Part shown: positions 55,300 to 64,000 of the stretch, one piece after another
Layout of the letters: the number at the start of each line of letters is the position of its first letter
Position numbering within the stretch: the first letter of the stretch is position 1
Assembly (NCBI GenBank): GCA_039640495.1
Contig: CP046864.1
Span: forward strand, 558,001 to 622,000
DNA: 64,000 nucleotides
Direction of reading: 5' to 3'
Source: Rhodobacteraceae bacterium IMCC1335
GTDB taxonomy: Bacteria; Pseudomonadota; Alphaproteobacteria; Rhodobacterales; Rhodobacteraceae
Notes under the pieces: model-generated
What the model was told of the DNA's origin: nothing
Databases searched by the model: none
What the model saw: the letters and a program-made list of their open reading frames with translations, nothing else
Position numbers and translations under genes: made by a program

Positions 55300-56927
55300 G
55301 CGCCGTGCTGCAAATCCAAGATCTCAACGTGGCGTTTTCGCAGGATGGGCGGCAGGTTGACGCGGTGCGCGGGGTCAGTTTCGAGGTGGCCCGCGGTGAA
55401 GTGGTGGCTTTGGTTGGCGAAAGCGGATCTGGCAAATCTGTGACCGCGATGAGCAGCGTGGCGTTGCTGGGGGCGAATGCCAAGGTCACGGGTTCTATCC
55501 GCTACAATGGCCAGCAAATGGTTGGGGCAAGCCGGGATTTGCTGCAGCAAGTGCGCGGCAATGAAATCAGCTTTATTTTTCAAGAGCCGATGACCTCTTT
55601 AAATCCATTGCACACGATTGAAAAGCAATTGCGCGAGTCAATCGAGCTGCATCAGGATCCGCGTCAAAGCCTGACAGGCGCAGAGATAGAGGCGCGGATT
55701 ATCGCTTTGCTTGAGCGCGTTGGCCTGCCCGATCCCGCGTCCCGCTTGGGTGCCTATCCGCATCAATTATCGGGCGGGCAACGCCAGCGCGTGATGATTG
55801 CGATGGCCTTGGCGAATGGACCTGAGCTTTTAATCGCGGATGAACCGACCACCGCGCTGGACGTTACTATTCAAGCGCAGATTCTCGATTTATTGATGCT
55901 GTTAAAGCAACAGGATGGGATGGGGATGCTGTTCATCACCCATGATCTTGGAATTGTGCGTCAGATCGCGGATCGCGTATGCGTGATGCAGGATGGGAAA
56001 ATCGTAGAAACCGGCCCTACCAAAGATATATTCAACGCCCCCCAGCATTCCTATACGCAAAAATTGCTAAATGCGCATTCGGTCGGGGCGCCGCAACCGT
56101 TTGATCCATCTGCATCTGTGATTGTGGAAGCCAAGAATGTAAAGATTTGGTTTCCCATCCAGCGTGGCTTGTTGAAGCGCACCGTTGGACATGTGAAGGC
56201 GGTGAATGATGTCAGCTTAACGCTGCGGGCGGGTGAAACCATTGGCATCGTGGGGGAAAGTGGCTCGGGGAAATCAACTTTGGCGATGGCCATCATGCGG
56301 TTGATTTCTTTCCAGGGAAAGATCGTGTTTGACGGGCGCGATATTGGCGCGCTGAAAACCCGCGATTTGCGCGCGCTGCGCAAGGATATGCAGATCGTGT
56401 TTCAAGATCCATACGGGTCCCTGTCGCCGCGAATGACCTGCGCGCAGATCATTGCAGAAGGGTTGGGGGTGCATGGCACGCCACGCGGCAGCTCGCAAGA
56501 GGATCTGGTGGACGAGATTTTGCAGGAGGTTGGGCTAGACCCTGAGATGCAGCATCGCTACCCGCATGAGTTTTCGGGGGGCCAGCGGCAGCGCATTGCG
56601 ATTGCCCGCGCGATGGTGATGCGGCCAAAGCTGGTTGTTTTGGATGAACCCACATCGGCGCTGGATATGACGGTGCAAGTGCAAATTGTTGATCTGTTGC
56701 GTAATCTGCAAAAAGCCCATGGGCTGGCATATTTATTCATCAGCCACGATTTGCGCGTTGTACGCGCTATGTCTCATTCTGTGATCGTGATGAAAGAGGG
56801 CGACGTGGTCGAACATGGCCCGGTTTCTGACGTGTTTGAGGCACCCAAAACTCAGTATACCCGCGGTTTGATGGCAGCGGCCTTTGGATCTTCTGCCCAA
56901 ATGCCCTTGGATACCGGGTCGCTTTAG
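55296..56927 (+). CDS. yejF: ABC transporter dual ATPase YejF
   Basis: A fused two-ATPase protein of 543 residues that powers the YejABEF importer. Each half has a Walker A ([12 protein letters not shown] at about 42; [12 protein letters not shown] at about 325), ABC signature ([24 protein letters not shown]) and Walker B ([24 protein letters not shown]), with His switches. No upstream promoter is evident since it overlaps yejE. Its last four bases overlap the convergent D-Ala-D-Ala carboxypeptidase gene. Confidence 0.94.
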   Translation: MSAVLQIQDLNVAFSQDGRQVDAVRGVSFEVARGEVVALVGESGSGKSVTAMSSVALLGANAKVTGSIRYNGQQMVGASRDLLQQVRGNEISFIFQEPMTSLNPLHTIEKQLRESIELHQDPRQSLTGAEIEARIIALLERVGLPDPASRLGAYPHQLSGGQRQRVMIAMALANGPELLIADEPTTALDVTIQAQILDLLMLLKQQDGMGMLFITHDLGIVRQIADRVCVMQDGKIVETGPTKDIFNAPQHSYTQKLLNAHSVGAPQPFDPSASVIVEAKNVKIWFPIQRGLLKRTVGHVKAVNDVSLTLRAGETIGIVGESGSGKSTLAMAIMRLISFQGKIVFDGRDIGALKTRDLRALRKDMQIVFQDPYGSLSPRMTCAQIIAEGLGVHGTPRGSSQEDLVDEILQEVGLDPEMQHRYPHEFSGGQRQRIAIARAMVMRPKLVVLDEPTSALDMTVQVQIVDLLRNLQKAHGLAYLFISHDLRVVRAMSHSVIVMKEGDVVEHGPVSDVFEAPKTQYTRGLMAAAFGSSAQMPLDTGSL

Positions 56928-58303
56928 CTCGGGCCAATCATCAAACAATTGATGTTGCGCGCCTGCAGCTTGCGGCAGGCCAGATCGGCGCCTTCGCGCG
57001 TTAGACCCACAAAATTTGCATCATAACCGGATTTTTGGATCATTATCTTGCGCTGTGTGCCCTGCAATGTGGCCATTTCCGAGAGCGCGGTTCGTAGCAG
57101 CATCTTTTCAGCGGCGAACCGGCTTGCGAACCGGCCAATATTGATTGCCCAATCCGACTGGCCGCTCTGGGCTGAAATGCGCGTGACAATTTCGCGGATT
57201 TCGGCCGCGCCCTGTGTGCTCTGACTGGTATCGCCTGGGCGCGGTTTGGGCTCTAAGACTGCTAGCTTAACATCTGGGTTTTCATCACTCTGATTTTGCG
57301 CTTCTTCTAAGGCTTTTTGCACGTATTTTTGCAGGTTTTGATTGGCAAGGTTGTCGCCTGTGTTGCCCAGTATGGGCCGCGCTTTGGGGCGCAGGCTGGT
57401 TTTTGGAGCCATGTGCTGGCGCGTGATAAGGCCCGCTTGCGCATAGGTTGGTTTGGTGGGCTTTGAAACCCGCGCTTTACTTGGCGCTTCGCGAAAGCCC
57501 AAATCCATCAGCTTTGCCACTTGCGCGTTGCGCGTCTTGGTGGATTTTCCACCAAAAACGGTTACGATGACCCGTTCTTGATTTTGCTGTGCTGAGGCCA
57601 CAAGATTAAAACCGGCAGCGCGCGTATAGCCGGTTTTAATACCGTCGGCGCCTTTATAATTTCGCAAGAATTTACGGTTAGTATTGCGCACATTTTTATT
57701 TGCTGCTTTATGCGTGATCCGTGAAAATAAATGATAATAGTCGGGATAGTCGTAAAATAAGTGTCGCCCCAAAATGGTCATATCCCTGGCGGTTGACAAA
57801 TGCCCTTTCTCGGTCAGGCCATGGGCGTTTTTGAAGGTTGTGCGGGTCATGCCCAAGGCTTTTGCGGTTCGGTTCATTCGCCGCGCAAAGGCCGCTTCCG
57901 AGCCCTCGATCGCTTCACCAAGCGCGGTTGCGGCATCATTGGCAGATTTAATCGCCGCGGCGCGTATCAAATGGCGCAACGCCACGCGCTGGCCTTCGCG
58001 AAGCCCCAGTTTTGAGGGCGGCTCGGAGGCAGCTGCGCGCGAAATGCGCACCTTCTTGTCAAGCGAGATCTCGCCAGCCTCAACGGCCTCAAAAACCACA
58101 TAAAGCGTCATCATCTTGGTGAGGGAGGCAGGGTGTAAGCGCGTATCGGCATTTTCTGAATGTAGGGTTTTGCCCGTGCGGGCATCGATCACCATGGCGG
58201 CGTAAGGGGCGGCGCTGGCGCTGAGCGGTACGATGATCATCATCCAAATCGCTGCTGCAATACATAGCCCGATACGAGCCGGCTTTTTATGCCGTCTTAC
58301 CAT
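56924..58303 (-). CDS. D-alanyl-D-alanine carboxypeptidase with SPOR domain
   Basis: A periplasmic low-molecular-weight penicillin-binding protein (about 459 residues) that trims peptidoglycan pentapeptides. After a signal peptide, serine peptidase S11 motifs appear in order: SLTK (nucleophile Ser in HPASLTKMM), SAN (KSANDAAT) and KTG (GIKTGYTRAAG). A proline/lysine-rich linker follows, and a C-terminal SPOR peptidoglycan-binding domain starts near SDWAINIGRFASRFAAEKML. The ATG at 58303 is favoured by AAGGA eight bases upstream; another ATG lies 24 bases before. It is convergent with yejF. Confidence 0.92.
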   Translation of the reverse strand: MVRRHKKPARIGLCIAAAIWMMIIVPLSASAAPYAAMVIDARTGKTLHSENADTRLHPASLTKMMTLYVVFEAVEAGEISLDKKVRISRAAASEPPSKLGLREGQRVALRHLIRAAAIKSANDAATALGEAIEGSEAAFARRMNRTAKALGMTRTTFKNAHGLTEKGHLSTARDMTILGRHLFYDYPDYYHLFSRITHKAANKNVRNTNRKFLRNYKGADGIKTGYTRAAGFNLVASAQQNQERVIVTVFGGKSTKTRNAQVAKLMDLGFREAPSKARVSKPTKPTYAQAGLITRQHMAPKTSLRPKARPILGNTGDNLANQNLQKYVQKALEEAQNQSDENPDVKLAVLEPKPRPGDTSQSTQGAAEIREIVTRISAQSGQSDWAINIGRFASRFAAEKMLLRTALSEMATLQGTQRKIMIQKSGYDANFVGLTREGADLACRKLQARNINCLMIGPS

Positions 58304-58327
58304 TCTGATCGTCCTTATCTGCCTCAT

Positions 58328-58773
58328 GCCGCCAATTTTTTGGCTGACTTTTTATATTTTTTTATGTGTAACACATCAGACTCTACGAATAAAGCTTTCA
58401 ATTCTATGGTTAAAATAGAAATTTAAGAGAATGGCTGCGCAGGGTCTGGAGCCGCGCGGCTATCCTTTTGCGCTACCCTGTTGTGCTAAAATCAGGAAGC
58501 TTCAAAAACGCAGTGCAGGCCGTTAGGGTCGTTGGCGCCGTCTTGGTTTTAAAGATTTGGATTTTGCGCGTAGGATCTGGTTGGGTAGGTTTCAAAATAA
58601 TGTGCGTGACGTTCGAGAAACGGTTCATTTGTAATTATCCGTACGATAAAATTGAAGCAGAGCGCATATACGGGAGGGCTCGGTTTGTTTTTTTATAGAA
58701 GCCTCACCCCTTTTCTCTTAAGCAGGACACGTTATATTAACCACACGCAGTGCAGCTTTAGTCCGAGGATGAT
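58328..58773. other. Non-coding gap between the carboxypeptidase and clpS genes
   Basis: About 445 bases between divergent genes. I see no tRNA or convincing small gene. A 76-codon open frame at 58468-58698 has no ribosome site and no family-like features. An AT-rich stretch around 58330-58425 probably holds the carboxypeptidase promoter, and the end of the gap the clpS promoter. Confidence 0.4.
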
Positions 58774-59112
58774 ATGATAGGGTTTGATCTTGATGTGATC
58801 GCTTCATCTGAGAATGACACAGATCAGAATGTTTTGGTTGATACGCGCAGCAAGACCAAACGGCCTCCGCTTTATAAAGTTTTGCTGTTAAATGATGATT
58901 ATACGCCGATGGAATTCGTGGTGTTGGTGCTTGAGCGCTTCTTTGGCATGAATCACGCGCAAGCATTCGATATAATGTTGACAGTTCACAAAAAAGGCTT
59001 GGCGGTTGTGGGGGTGTTCAGCCATGAGGTGGCCGAAACCAAAGTTGCCCAAGTGATGGATTCGGCGCGCCAAAACCAACACCCCTTGCAATGCACAATG
59101 GAAAAAGAGTAG
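58774..59112 (+). CDS. clpS: ATP-dependent Clp protease adaptor ClpS
   Basis: ClpS brings N-degron substrates to ClpA-ClpP. The 112-residue protein has a flexible N terminus and the conserved core [20 protein letters not shown] (substrate-pocket Asn/Asp pair), [40 protein letters not shown]. It is followed by an RsmC-like methyltransferase instead of clpA, which is commonly next to clpS. Confidence 0.95.
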   Translation: MIGFDLDVIASSENDTDQNVLVDTRSKTKRPPLYKVLLLNDDYTPMEFVVLVLERFFGMNHAQAFDIMLTVHKKGLAVVGVFSHEVAETKVAQVMDSARQNQHPLQCTMEKE

Positions 59113-59150
59113 GCGGCGCCTAAACATTCCAATACAGGGCGCTTTTTTCT

Positions 59151-60143
59151 ATGTTCCACTCCCGTTTAGATCATGCGCTGGGGCAGGGTGGCCTGTGCTT
59201 ACCCGCGCGCGCCCGTTGCTTAGCTTTGCACCCGGAACAGGCGCTGGATTTGGCCCCTTTGAAGCAGTTGGATCTTCAATTCCTGCACCGATTTAAACCG
59301 CACATCACTGCCCTTGAAGCCGCAGGCTATACATGGCGCGAGCGGCCTGAAGCGCCAGTTGATCTGGCCGTGGTATATGTGCCGCGTTCAAAGCGTTTGG
59401 CGCGGCATTTGGTGTTTGCGGCCAGCCGCGCCGCTCCAGATGGCGTGGTTCTGGTTGACGGGTCCAAGAGCCAAGGCATCGAAAGCCTGATCAAAGCGCT
59501 GAAAGGGCATGAAACCCTTTTGGGTTCAGTTTCTAAAGCCCATGGTAAACTGGTATGGTTTCGCCCAGAAACCGGTCTGCCCCAATGGCAGGCGGATGCG
59601 TTTGAGCCCATCGAAGGGGGGTTTGTCACCCGCCCGGGCGTATTTTCTGCCGATGCGATTGATCGGGCCTCGCGGTTTTTGGCCGAGACGTTGCCTAATG
59701 ATATTTCAGGACATGTGGCAGATTTTGGGGCAGGCTGGGGGTATTTAAGCCGGCATTTATTGCAATCGCCGGCGCTCAAAACGCTGTATTGCGTTGAGGC
59801 AGATCGTGCCGCTTTGGACTGCCTGAACAAAAACTGCCCCGATCCGCGGATGCAGGCAGAATGGCAGGATGTGGCGCAGTGGCGGGCACCACGAAAACTG
59901 GATGCTGTGATCATGAACCCGCCTTTTCATATTGGCCGCGCTGCTGAGCCAAGACTGGGCCAAGATTTTATTCGCGCTGCTGCGGCCAATTTAACCCCTC
60001 GGGGGCGTTTGTTCTTGGTGGCGAACCGGTCATTGCCTTACGAAATCACTTTATCGACCTGTTTTAAGCAGTGGCAGACGCTGGCGCAGGCAAATGGGTT
60101 TAAAGTCCTTACCGCAGAACGGCCCCTCGCTCGTCAGGGATAA
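59151..60143 (+). CDS. RsmC/RlmG-like class I rRNA guanine methyltransferase
   Basis: A 330-residue SAM-dependent methyltransferase with the two-domain arrangement of RsmC (m2G in 16S rRNA): an N-terminal degenerate domain (about 1-165) and a C-terminal catalytic domain with VADFGAGWGYLSRHLLQSP (SAM loop, about 188), YCVEADRAALDCLN and the N6/N2 methyltransferase motif IMNPPFHIG (about 258). The target base is inferred from the family. It lies downstream of clpS and 34 bases ahead of the SDR gene. Confidence 0.85.
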   Translation: MFHSRLDHALGQGGLCLPARARCLALHPEQALDLAPLKQLDLQFLHRFKPHITALEAAGYTWRERPEAPVDLAVVYVPRSKRLARHLVFAASRAAPDGVVLVDGSKSQGIESLIKALKGHETLLGSVSKAHGKLVWFRPETGLPQWQADAFEPIEGGFVTRPGVFSADAIDRASRFLAETLPNDISGHVADFGAGWGYLSRHLLQSPALKTLYCVEADRAALDCLNKNCPDPRMQAEWQDVAQWRAPRKLDAVIMNPPFHIGRAAEPRLGQDFIRAAAANLTPRGRLFLVANRSLPYEITLSTCFKQWQTLAQANGFKVLTAERPLARQG

Positions 60144-60177
60144 ATCCGGTACTATGCGTAGAGAATCGGAGGCGCTC

Positions 60178-60978
60178 ATGTCTTTTTCAATTGATGGAAA
60201 AACCGCCATTGTGACGGGGGCTGCACATGGAATCGGCCTCGCTATTGCGCGGCATTTTTCGGCGCTTGGGGCAAATGTGATGTGCGCTGATATGGACGAG
60301 GCGGGGTTGTCCAAAGAGGTTGCCGCCGTGCCAGATGGGGCTCAGGTTGAATATTTCGCGGGGGATCTGCGCGAAAAATTGACCATCGCAAATTTGCTCT
60401 CGGCTACTTTAGACAGTTTTGACCAAGTGGATATTTTGGTCAATGCATCGCGCCAGGTGATGCCATCTGATGTTCTGAGCCAAGATGATAGATCCGTTGA
60501 AACAATGCTGGAACAAAATGTTATGACCAGCCTGCGCCTATCACAATTGGTGGCCAAGCGCATGATTAAGCAAAGCGTGGGTCAAGAGTTGGGTCAGGCG
60601 GGATCAATTGTGAACTTATCTTCCGTCGCGGCGCGCCGTGCACATCCTGATTTGCTGGCTTACTCCATGTCGACCGCGGCGCTGGATCAGATGACGCGCT
60701 CGATGGCGGTTGGCTTGGCGCCGCATCGGATCCGCGTGAATGCGGTTGCCTTTGGCTCGGTGATGTCCTCAAGCTTGCAAATGGCTCTAAAAGAACAACC
60801 ATCCTTCCGCAAAGATATTGAAAACCACACACCGATGGGGCGGATTGCGCCCGCCTCAGATGTGGCCGAAACCGTACAATATTTAGCCTCCGAAAGTTCT
60901 GGCTTTGTGACGGGCCAAATTCTTACCGTGGATGGTGGAAGAACCTTGATTGATCCCGTTGAGGTGCCCGCGCATTAA
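60178..60978 (+). CDS. SDR family protein lacking the catalytic lysine
   Basis: A short-chain dehydrogenase/reductase-fold protein of 266 residues. The dinucleotide motif TGAAHGIGLAIARHF (about residue 13) and the NAS and SSVA strands are normal, but the catalytic YxxxK reads YSMST (about residue 161), so the lysine is replaced by threonine. The C-terminal QILTVDGGRTL is typical. The ATG at 60178 follows GGAGG. It precedes hemF by 99 bases on the same strand. The missing lysine suggests altered or no oxidoreductase activity. Confidence 0.85.
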   Translation: MSFSIDGKTAIVTGAAHGIGLAIARHFSALGANVMCADMDEAGLSKEVAAVPDGAQVEYFAGDLREKLTIANLLSATLDSFDQVDILVNASRQVMPSDVLSQDDRSVETMLEQNVMTSLRLSQLVAKRMIKQSVGQELGQAGSIVNLSSVAARRAHPDLLAYSMSTAALDQMTRSMAVGLAPHRIRVNAVAFGSVMSSSLQMALKEQPSFRKDIENHTPMGRIAPASDVAETVQYLASESSGFVTGQILTVDGGRTLIDPVEVPAH

Positions 60979-61077
60979 CCTCCGCAGCTGATCAAAATGC
61001 CTTGTGTTTTGCTTGACGGTGCCTGCCTCACAGGCAATGGTGTGCACCAAATCATCAAGAGCAGCGGATAAGAAATC

Positions 61078-61971
61078 ATGGGCGATATTACAGAGATTGA
61101 AAAACAACAGGCGAGCGCTTGGTTTCGCAGCTTGCGTGATCAAATCGTCTCGGCCTTTGAAACGCTTGAATCTGCGTATGCGGCGGGGCCTTTTGCGGAG
61201 GCACCGATTGGCCAATTTGATGTGACAGAAACCAAACGCAGCTCGGAAGATGGCTCGGATGCAGGCGGGGGGTTGATGAGCGTGATGCGCAATGGCCGCG
61301 TTTTTGAAAAAGTGGGGGTCAATGTATCAACCGTATATGGGCAGCTGGGGGCGGAAGCGCAAAAAGCCATGGCGGCGCGCATGGGCATTCCTGGCATGCA
61401 AGAGGATCCGCGGTTTTGGGCGGCAGGGATTTCGCTGGTGGCGCATTTGCAAAACCCGCATTGCCCGGCGGTGCATATGAACACACGGATGTTCTGGACC
61501 CCGCATGCCTGGTGGTTTGGCGGTGGATCTGATTTGAACCCTTGTATCGAATATGCCGAAGACACTGCGCATTTTCATGCCACACAAAAAGCGCATCTGG
61601 ATCCTCACGACCCCGCGCTTTATGCGAAATTGAAGCTTTGGGCGGATGAGTATTTTTATATCCCGCATCGCAAACGGGCGCGCGGCGTGGGAGGTATCTT
61701 TATGGATGATCGCAATAGCGGGGATTGGGCTGCAGATTTCGCTTTGACCCAAGATATCGGTCGGGCCTTTTTGCCCGCCTATATTCCGCTGGTTGAAAGA
61801 CATCTTCAGCAAGCCTTCGATGCGCAGGACAAAGAGACTCAACTGCGCCATCGCGGGCTTTATGCAGAATATAATTTGGTGTATGATCGCGGAACAAAAT
61901 TTGGCCTGACAACCGGCCATGATGCGGATGCGGTTTTGATGAGTCTGCCGCCGGTGGCCAAATGGTATTAG
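61078..61971 (+). CDS. hemF: Coproporphyrinogen III oxidase, aerobic
   Basis: HemF oxidatively decarboxylates coproporphyrinogen III to protoporphyrinogen IX using O2 in heme and chlorophyll synthesis. The 297-residue protein has the family motifs VHMNTRMFWTPHAWWFGGGS (about 131-150), DLNPCIEY, and YFYIPHRKRARGVGGIFMDD (about 190-209) with FLPAYIPLVERH later. No iron-sulfur motif is present, as expected for the aerobic form. It is followed after 73 bases by an FAD-binding oxidase. Confidence 0.96.
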   Translation: MGDITEIEKQQASAWFRSLRDQIVSAFETLESAYAAGPFAEAPIGQFDVTETKRSSEDGSDAGGGLMSVMRNGRVFEKVGVNVSTVYGQLGAEAQKAMAARMGIPGMQEDPRFWAAGISLVAHLQNPHCPAVHMNTRMFWTPHAWWFGGGSDLNPCIEYAEDTAHFHATQKAHLDPHDPALYAKLKLWADEYFYIPHRKRARGVGGIFMDDRNSGDWAADFALTQDIGRAFLPAYIPLVERHLQQAFDAQDKETQLRHRGLYAEYNLVYDRGTKFGLTTGHDADAVLMSLPPVAKWY

Positions 61972-62044
61972 GCCTTATGGAGCTACACGATAGATGCGCC
62001 TGGCAAGGGCTTGATTGCTTTTCTTTCTGTGCGAGGCAGTGACG

Positions 62045-63463
62045 ATGGATCAACTGGTTTCTGATTTGGGGCAGATCGTTGGGCCAAGCCATGTTTTGAC
62101 CGGCACAGATATGGCGCGCTATAGCAGCGATTGGCTTCATCAATATAAATGGCAACCCCGGGCGATCATTCGCCCAGCAACCGCAGAGCAGGTGTCAGAG
62201 GTGGTGAAACTGGCCAATCGGATGAAGATTCCACTTGTCCCGATGGGGGGGAATACGGGCCTTGCCGGGGGCACCTGCGGCGAGGCGGCGCTTGTTCTAT
62301 CGCTAGAGCGGATGGCCGCTATTCGTGAAATTCGGCCCAAATCCAAAGTGGCAATCGTTGAGGCGGGTGTGATTTTATCGAACCTTCACGCCGCAGCAGA
62401 TGCCGAAGACCTTTTATTTCCGCTGACTTTCGGGGCGCGCGGGTCAGCAACGCTTGGAGGGGTTCTTAGCACCAACGCGGGTGGATCAAACGTTTTGCGC
62501 TATGGCAACACGCGCGATCTGTGCCTTGGCCTAGAGGTTGTGCTGCCCAATGGTGAAATTATGAACCTGATGTCAGAGCTGCATAAAGACAATTCTGGCT
62601 ATAATTTGAAACATTTGATGATCGGTGCTGAGGGCACGCTTGGGATTATCACCGCTGCGGTGATGAAATTGCAGGCAAAGCCCAAAGTATATGCAACCGC
62701 AATGATCGCTACTACATCGCTTGGATCCGCGCTGACGCTGCTAAATGATCTGCAGCACGCGACGGGCGGCGCGGTTGAGGCGTTTGAATATATGCCACGG
62801 TTTTATATGGAGCAGCACCAAAAGCTGTTTCCAAATGCCCGCCAGCCTTTTGCACAGGTTCATGATACCAATATTTTGATTGAGCTTGCCAGCACCAGCG
62901 CGGATTTGGCAGCGCAGGATGCGGCGGGCCAGTCCAAATTGATGCAACAATTTGAGGCGCTGCTGGCAGCGCATCTTGAAGCGGGTGCGATTCTTGATGC
63001 GGTGGTGGCGCAGAATCAAGCCCAGCGCGTTGCATTTTGGGAGCGCCGCGAGCAGGCGGCAGAAGTAACGGCCAGCCATCCAAGATTGGTTAATAATGAT
63101 ATCGCGCTTCCGCTCGAGTCTGTTGCGGCGTTTTTAGACCTGATGAAAACACGTCTGGCAGCGATAGATCCGCAGGCTGAAGCTTTGGTGGTCTCGCATT
63201 TGGGCGATGGTAATGTGCATTATGCGGTTTGGCCCGCAAGCCACGACAAAGCCGTGCACGATGATATCATCGAAGCGGTTGAAGATGTCACGCTCAGCAT
63301 GGGGGGCAGCTTTTCGGCCGAACATGGCATTGGCTTAACAAAATTACCGTCGATGCGGCGCCGTAAAAATAAAGCGGCTTTGCAGGCAATGCGGGCGATT
63401 AAACACAGCCTTGATCCTAATAATATCATGAACCCAGGCAAAGTGGTGCCCGCGGCGAATTAA
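62045..63463 (+). CDS. FAD-binding oxidase/dehydrogenase (GlcD or D-2-hydroxyglutarate dehydrogenase type)
   Basis: A 472-residue flavoprotein of the VAO/PCMH fold with the FAD-binding motif MGGNTGLAGGTC (about residue 68-79), GARGSATLGGVLSTNAGGSN (about 130) and the FAD-oxidase C-terminal domain with HLGDGNVHYAV and the final SLDPNNIMNPGK segment, the DPxxxMNPGK signature of this family. Likely substrates are D-2-hydroxy acids such as D-lactate, glycolate or D-2-hydroxyglutarate. The ATG at 62045 has GAGG upstream; an in-frame start 30 bases earlier is weaker. It is convergent with hemC. Confidence 0.88.
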   Translation: MDQLVSDLGQIVGPSHVLTGTDMARYSSDWLHQYKWQPRAIIRPATAEQVSEVVKLANRMKIPLVPMGGNTGLAGGTCGEAALVLSLERMAAIREIRPKSKVAIVEAGVILSNLHAAADAEDLLFPLTFGARGSATLGGVLSTNAGGSNVLRYGNTRDLCLGLEVVLPNGEIMNLMSELHKDNSGYNLKHLMIGAEGTLGIITAAVMKLQAKPKVYATAMIATTSLGSALTLLNDLQHATGGAVEAFEYMPRFYMEQHQKLFPNARQPFAQVHDTNILIELASTSADLAAQDAAGQSKLMQQFEALLAAHLEAGAILDAVVAQNQAQRVAFWERREQAAEVTASHPRLVNNDIALPLESVAAFLDLMKTRLAAIDPQAEALVVSHLGDGNVHYAVWPASHDKAVHDDIIEAVEDVTLSMGGSFSAEHGIGLTKLPSMRRRKNKAALQAMRAIKHSLDPNNIMNPGKVVPAAN

Positions 63464-63469
63464 ATCCGA

Positions 63470-64000
63470 TTATGCGTGGCGCCAGTCAAAAAAACCGGGG
63501 CCGGCCCGCTCTAGCAACCTATTGGCCATTTCTGTCCCAAGCAAAGCACCATCTTCGATGGGCGCACTCATCGCCTCATCCAAGGTTTCTGACCCGTCTG
63601 GGCGCAAGACTTCGCCGCGTAGATGCACCTGTCCATCCTTTAGCTCGGCCAGACCCGCGATCGGGGTTTCGCAAGATCCATCCAAACCTGCCAGAAATGC
63701 CCGCTCGGCGGCCAAACGTTGCCCTGTTGGCCCGTGATGAATTGCTTCTAACATCGCAGCGGCCCGCATATCATCCGCGCGCCGTTCTATACCAATCGCC
63801 CCCTGTGCAACCGCCGGCAGCATGTCAGAGACGTCAAGCGCTGATTTTGCCAGATGTGATAGGTTCAAGCGGTTTAAACCTGCCATTGCCAAAAACGTAC
63901 AGCTTGCCACGCCGGCTTCAAGTTTTTTCAAACGGGTTTGCACATTGCCGCGAAATTCCACCACTTCAAGATCAGGCCGCCGATGGGTGAGTTGGGCTTT
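63470..64000 (-). CDS. hemC: Porphobilinogen deaminase, 3' part (5' end outside window)
   Basis: The C-terminal portion (about 176 residues) of hydroxymethylbilane synthase, which joins four porphobilinogen molecules in tetrapyrrole synthesis. Visible are VEFRGNVQTRLKKLEAGVAS, LPAVAQGAIGIERR, and the cofactor-attachment cysteine in FLAGLDGSCETPIAGLAELK. The frame continues open to the window edge, so the start lies beyond 64000. With hemF close by, it forms part of a heme biosynthesis neighbourhood, though on the other strand. Confidence 0.95.
   Translation of the reverse strand, partial: KAQLTHRRPDLEVVEFRGNVQTRLKKLEAGVASCTFLAMAGLNRLNLSHLAKSALDVSDMLPAVAQGAIGIERRADDMRAAAMLEAIHHGPTGQRLAAERAFLAGLDGSCETPIAGLAELKDGQVHLRGEVLRPDGSETLDEAMSAPIEDGALLGTEMANRLLERAGPGFFDWRHA

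Noticed and set aside
58468..58698. A 76-codon frame in the gap before clpS
   Set aside because: No ribosome site, no family-like segment, and it occupies a likely promoter region.
1..64000. CRISPR arrays, tRNA genes, insertion sequences, defence islands
   Set aside because: No regularly spaced repeats, tRNA T-loop/acceptor patterns, transposase genes or known defence genes were seen by eye. A covariance-model scan could still find something missed.

Overview
The window reads as chromosomal DNA of a marine alphaproteobacterium of the Rhodobacteraceae (Roseobacter group). Family-level markers are a methylsuccinyl-CoA dehydrogenase with its N-terminal extension, COQ9, DUF2794, TrcR/DUF1013, DUF6552-like small membrane proteins, membrane-bound cytochrome-linked urate hydroxylase (PuuD), tandem FAD/GcvT methylamine dehydrogenases, and an alphaproteobacterial LexA box (GTTC-N7-GTTC) in front of dnaE2. 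Most of the window is densely packed core genome with many ATGA overlaps. I saw no CRISPR array, tRNA, rRNA, insertion sequence or intact prophage.

Layout. 1-9.9 kb: 3' part of pheT, a YtoQ-family gene, mscL, the ald/lrp divergent pair, a pair of M16 peptidase-like genes (one with the HxxEH site, one inactive lipoprotein that carries a frameshift), ppk2, a threonine dehydratase-like gene and rpsU. 10-12.7 kb: coq9-qor and two convergent small membrane proteins, one frameshifted. 12.8-20.4 kb: a probable glycine betaine/dimethylglycine/sarcosine demethylation block (two 800-residue FAD/GcvT proteins around a homocysteine methyltransferase), then a GFA-fold protein, a LysE exporter and an XRE-cupin regulator preceded by two matching inverted repeats. 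21-26 kb: an RluA pseudouridine synthase, SOS-type dnaE2 lacking its usual C-terminal domain, a hydroxyacyl-CoA dehydrogenase-like gene and DUF2794. 26-31.2 kb: urate catabolism (permease, AllA, PuuE-UraD fusion, HIU hydrolase, PuuD). 31-42.7 kb: dapA, slt, a DMT transporter, separated MnmD and MnmC-like oxidase, TrmO, mcd, TauE, RNase T2, TrcR, recR, ebfC. 42.8-50 kb: acyl-CoA synthetase, dnaX (frameshifted as given), a small phosphatase, the 4.5S SRP RNA, nudC, an SRPBCC protein, pheA and a membrane cytochrome c.

50.1-51.1 kb is the one clearly accessory patch. It is AT-rich and holds a phage-style GNAT acetyltransferase relic with two in-frame stops, overlapped by an unrecognised exported protein. 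After it come yejABEF, a D-Ala-D-Ala carboxypeptidase with a SPOR domain, clpS, an RsmC-like methyltransferase, an SDR without the catalytic lysine, hemF, a GlcD/D2HGDH-type oxidase and the 3' part of hemC.

Three genes (M16 lipoprotein, DUF6552-like gene, dnaX) each carry a single-base frameshift. The M16 and dnaX shifts lie in homopolymers, and dnaX is essential, so sequence error must be considered before calling these biological. The GNAT relic is different, because its lesions are in-frame nonsense codons. I did not find a convincing new multi-gene system. The best leads are the AT-rich island, the paired palindromes at the XRE-cupin operon, the lysine-less SDR next to hemF, and the short DnaE2.
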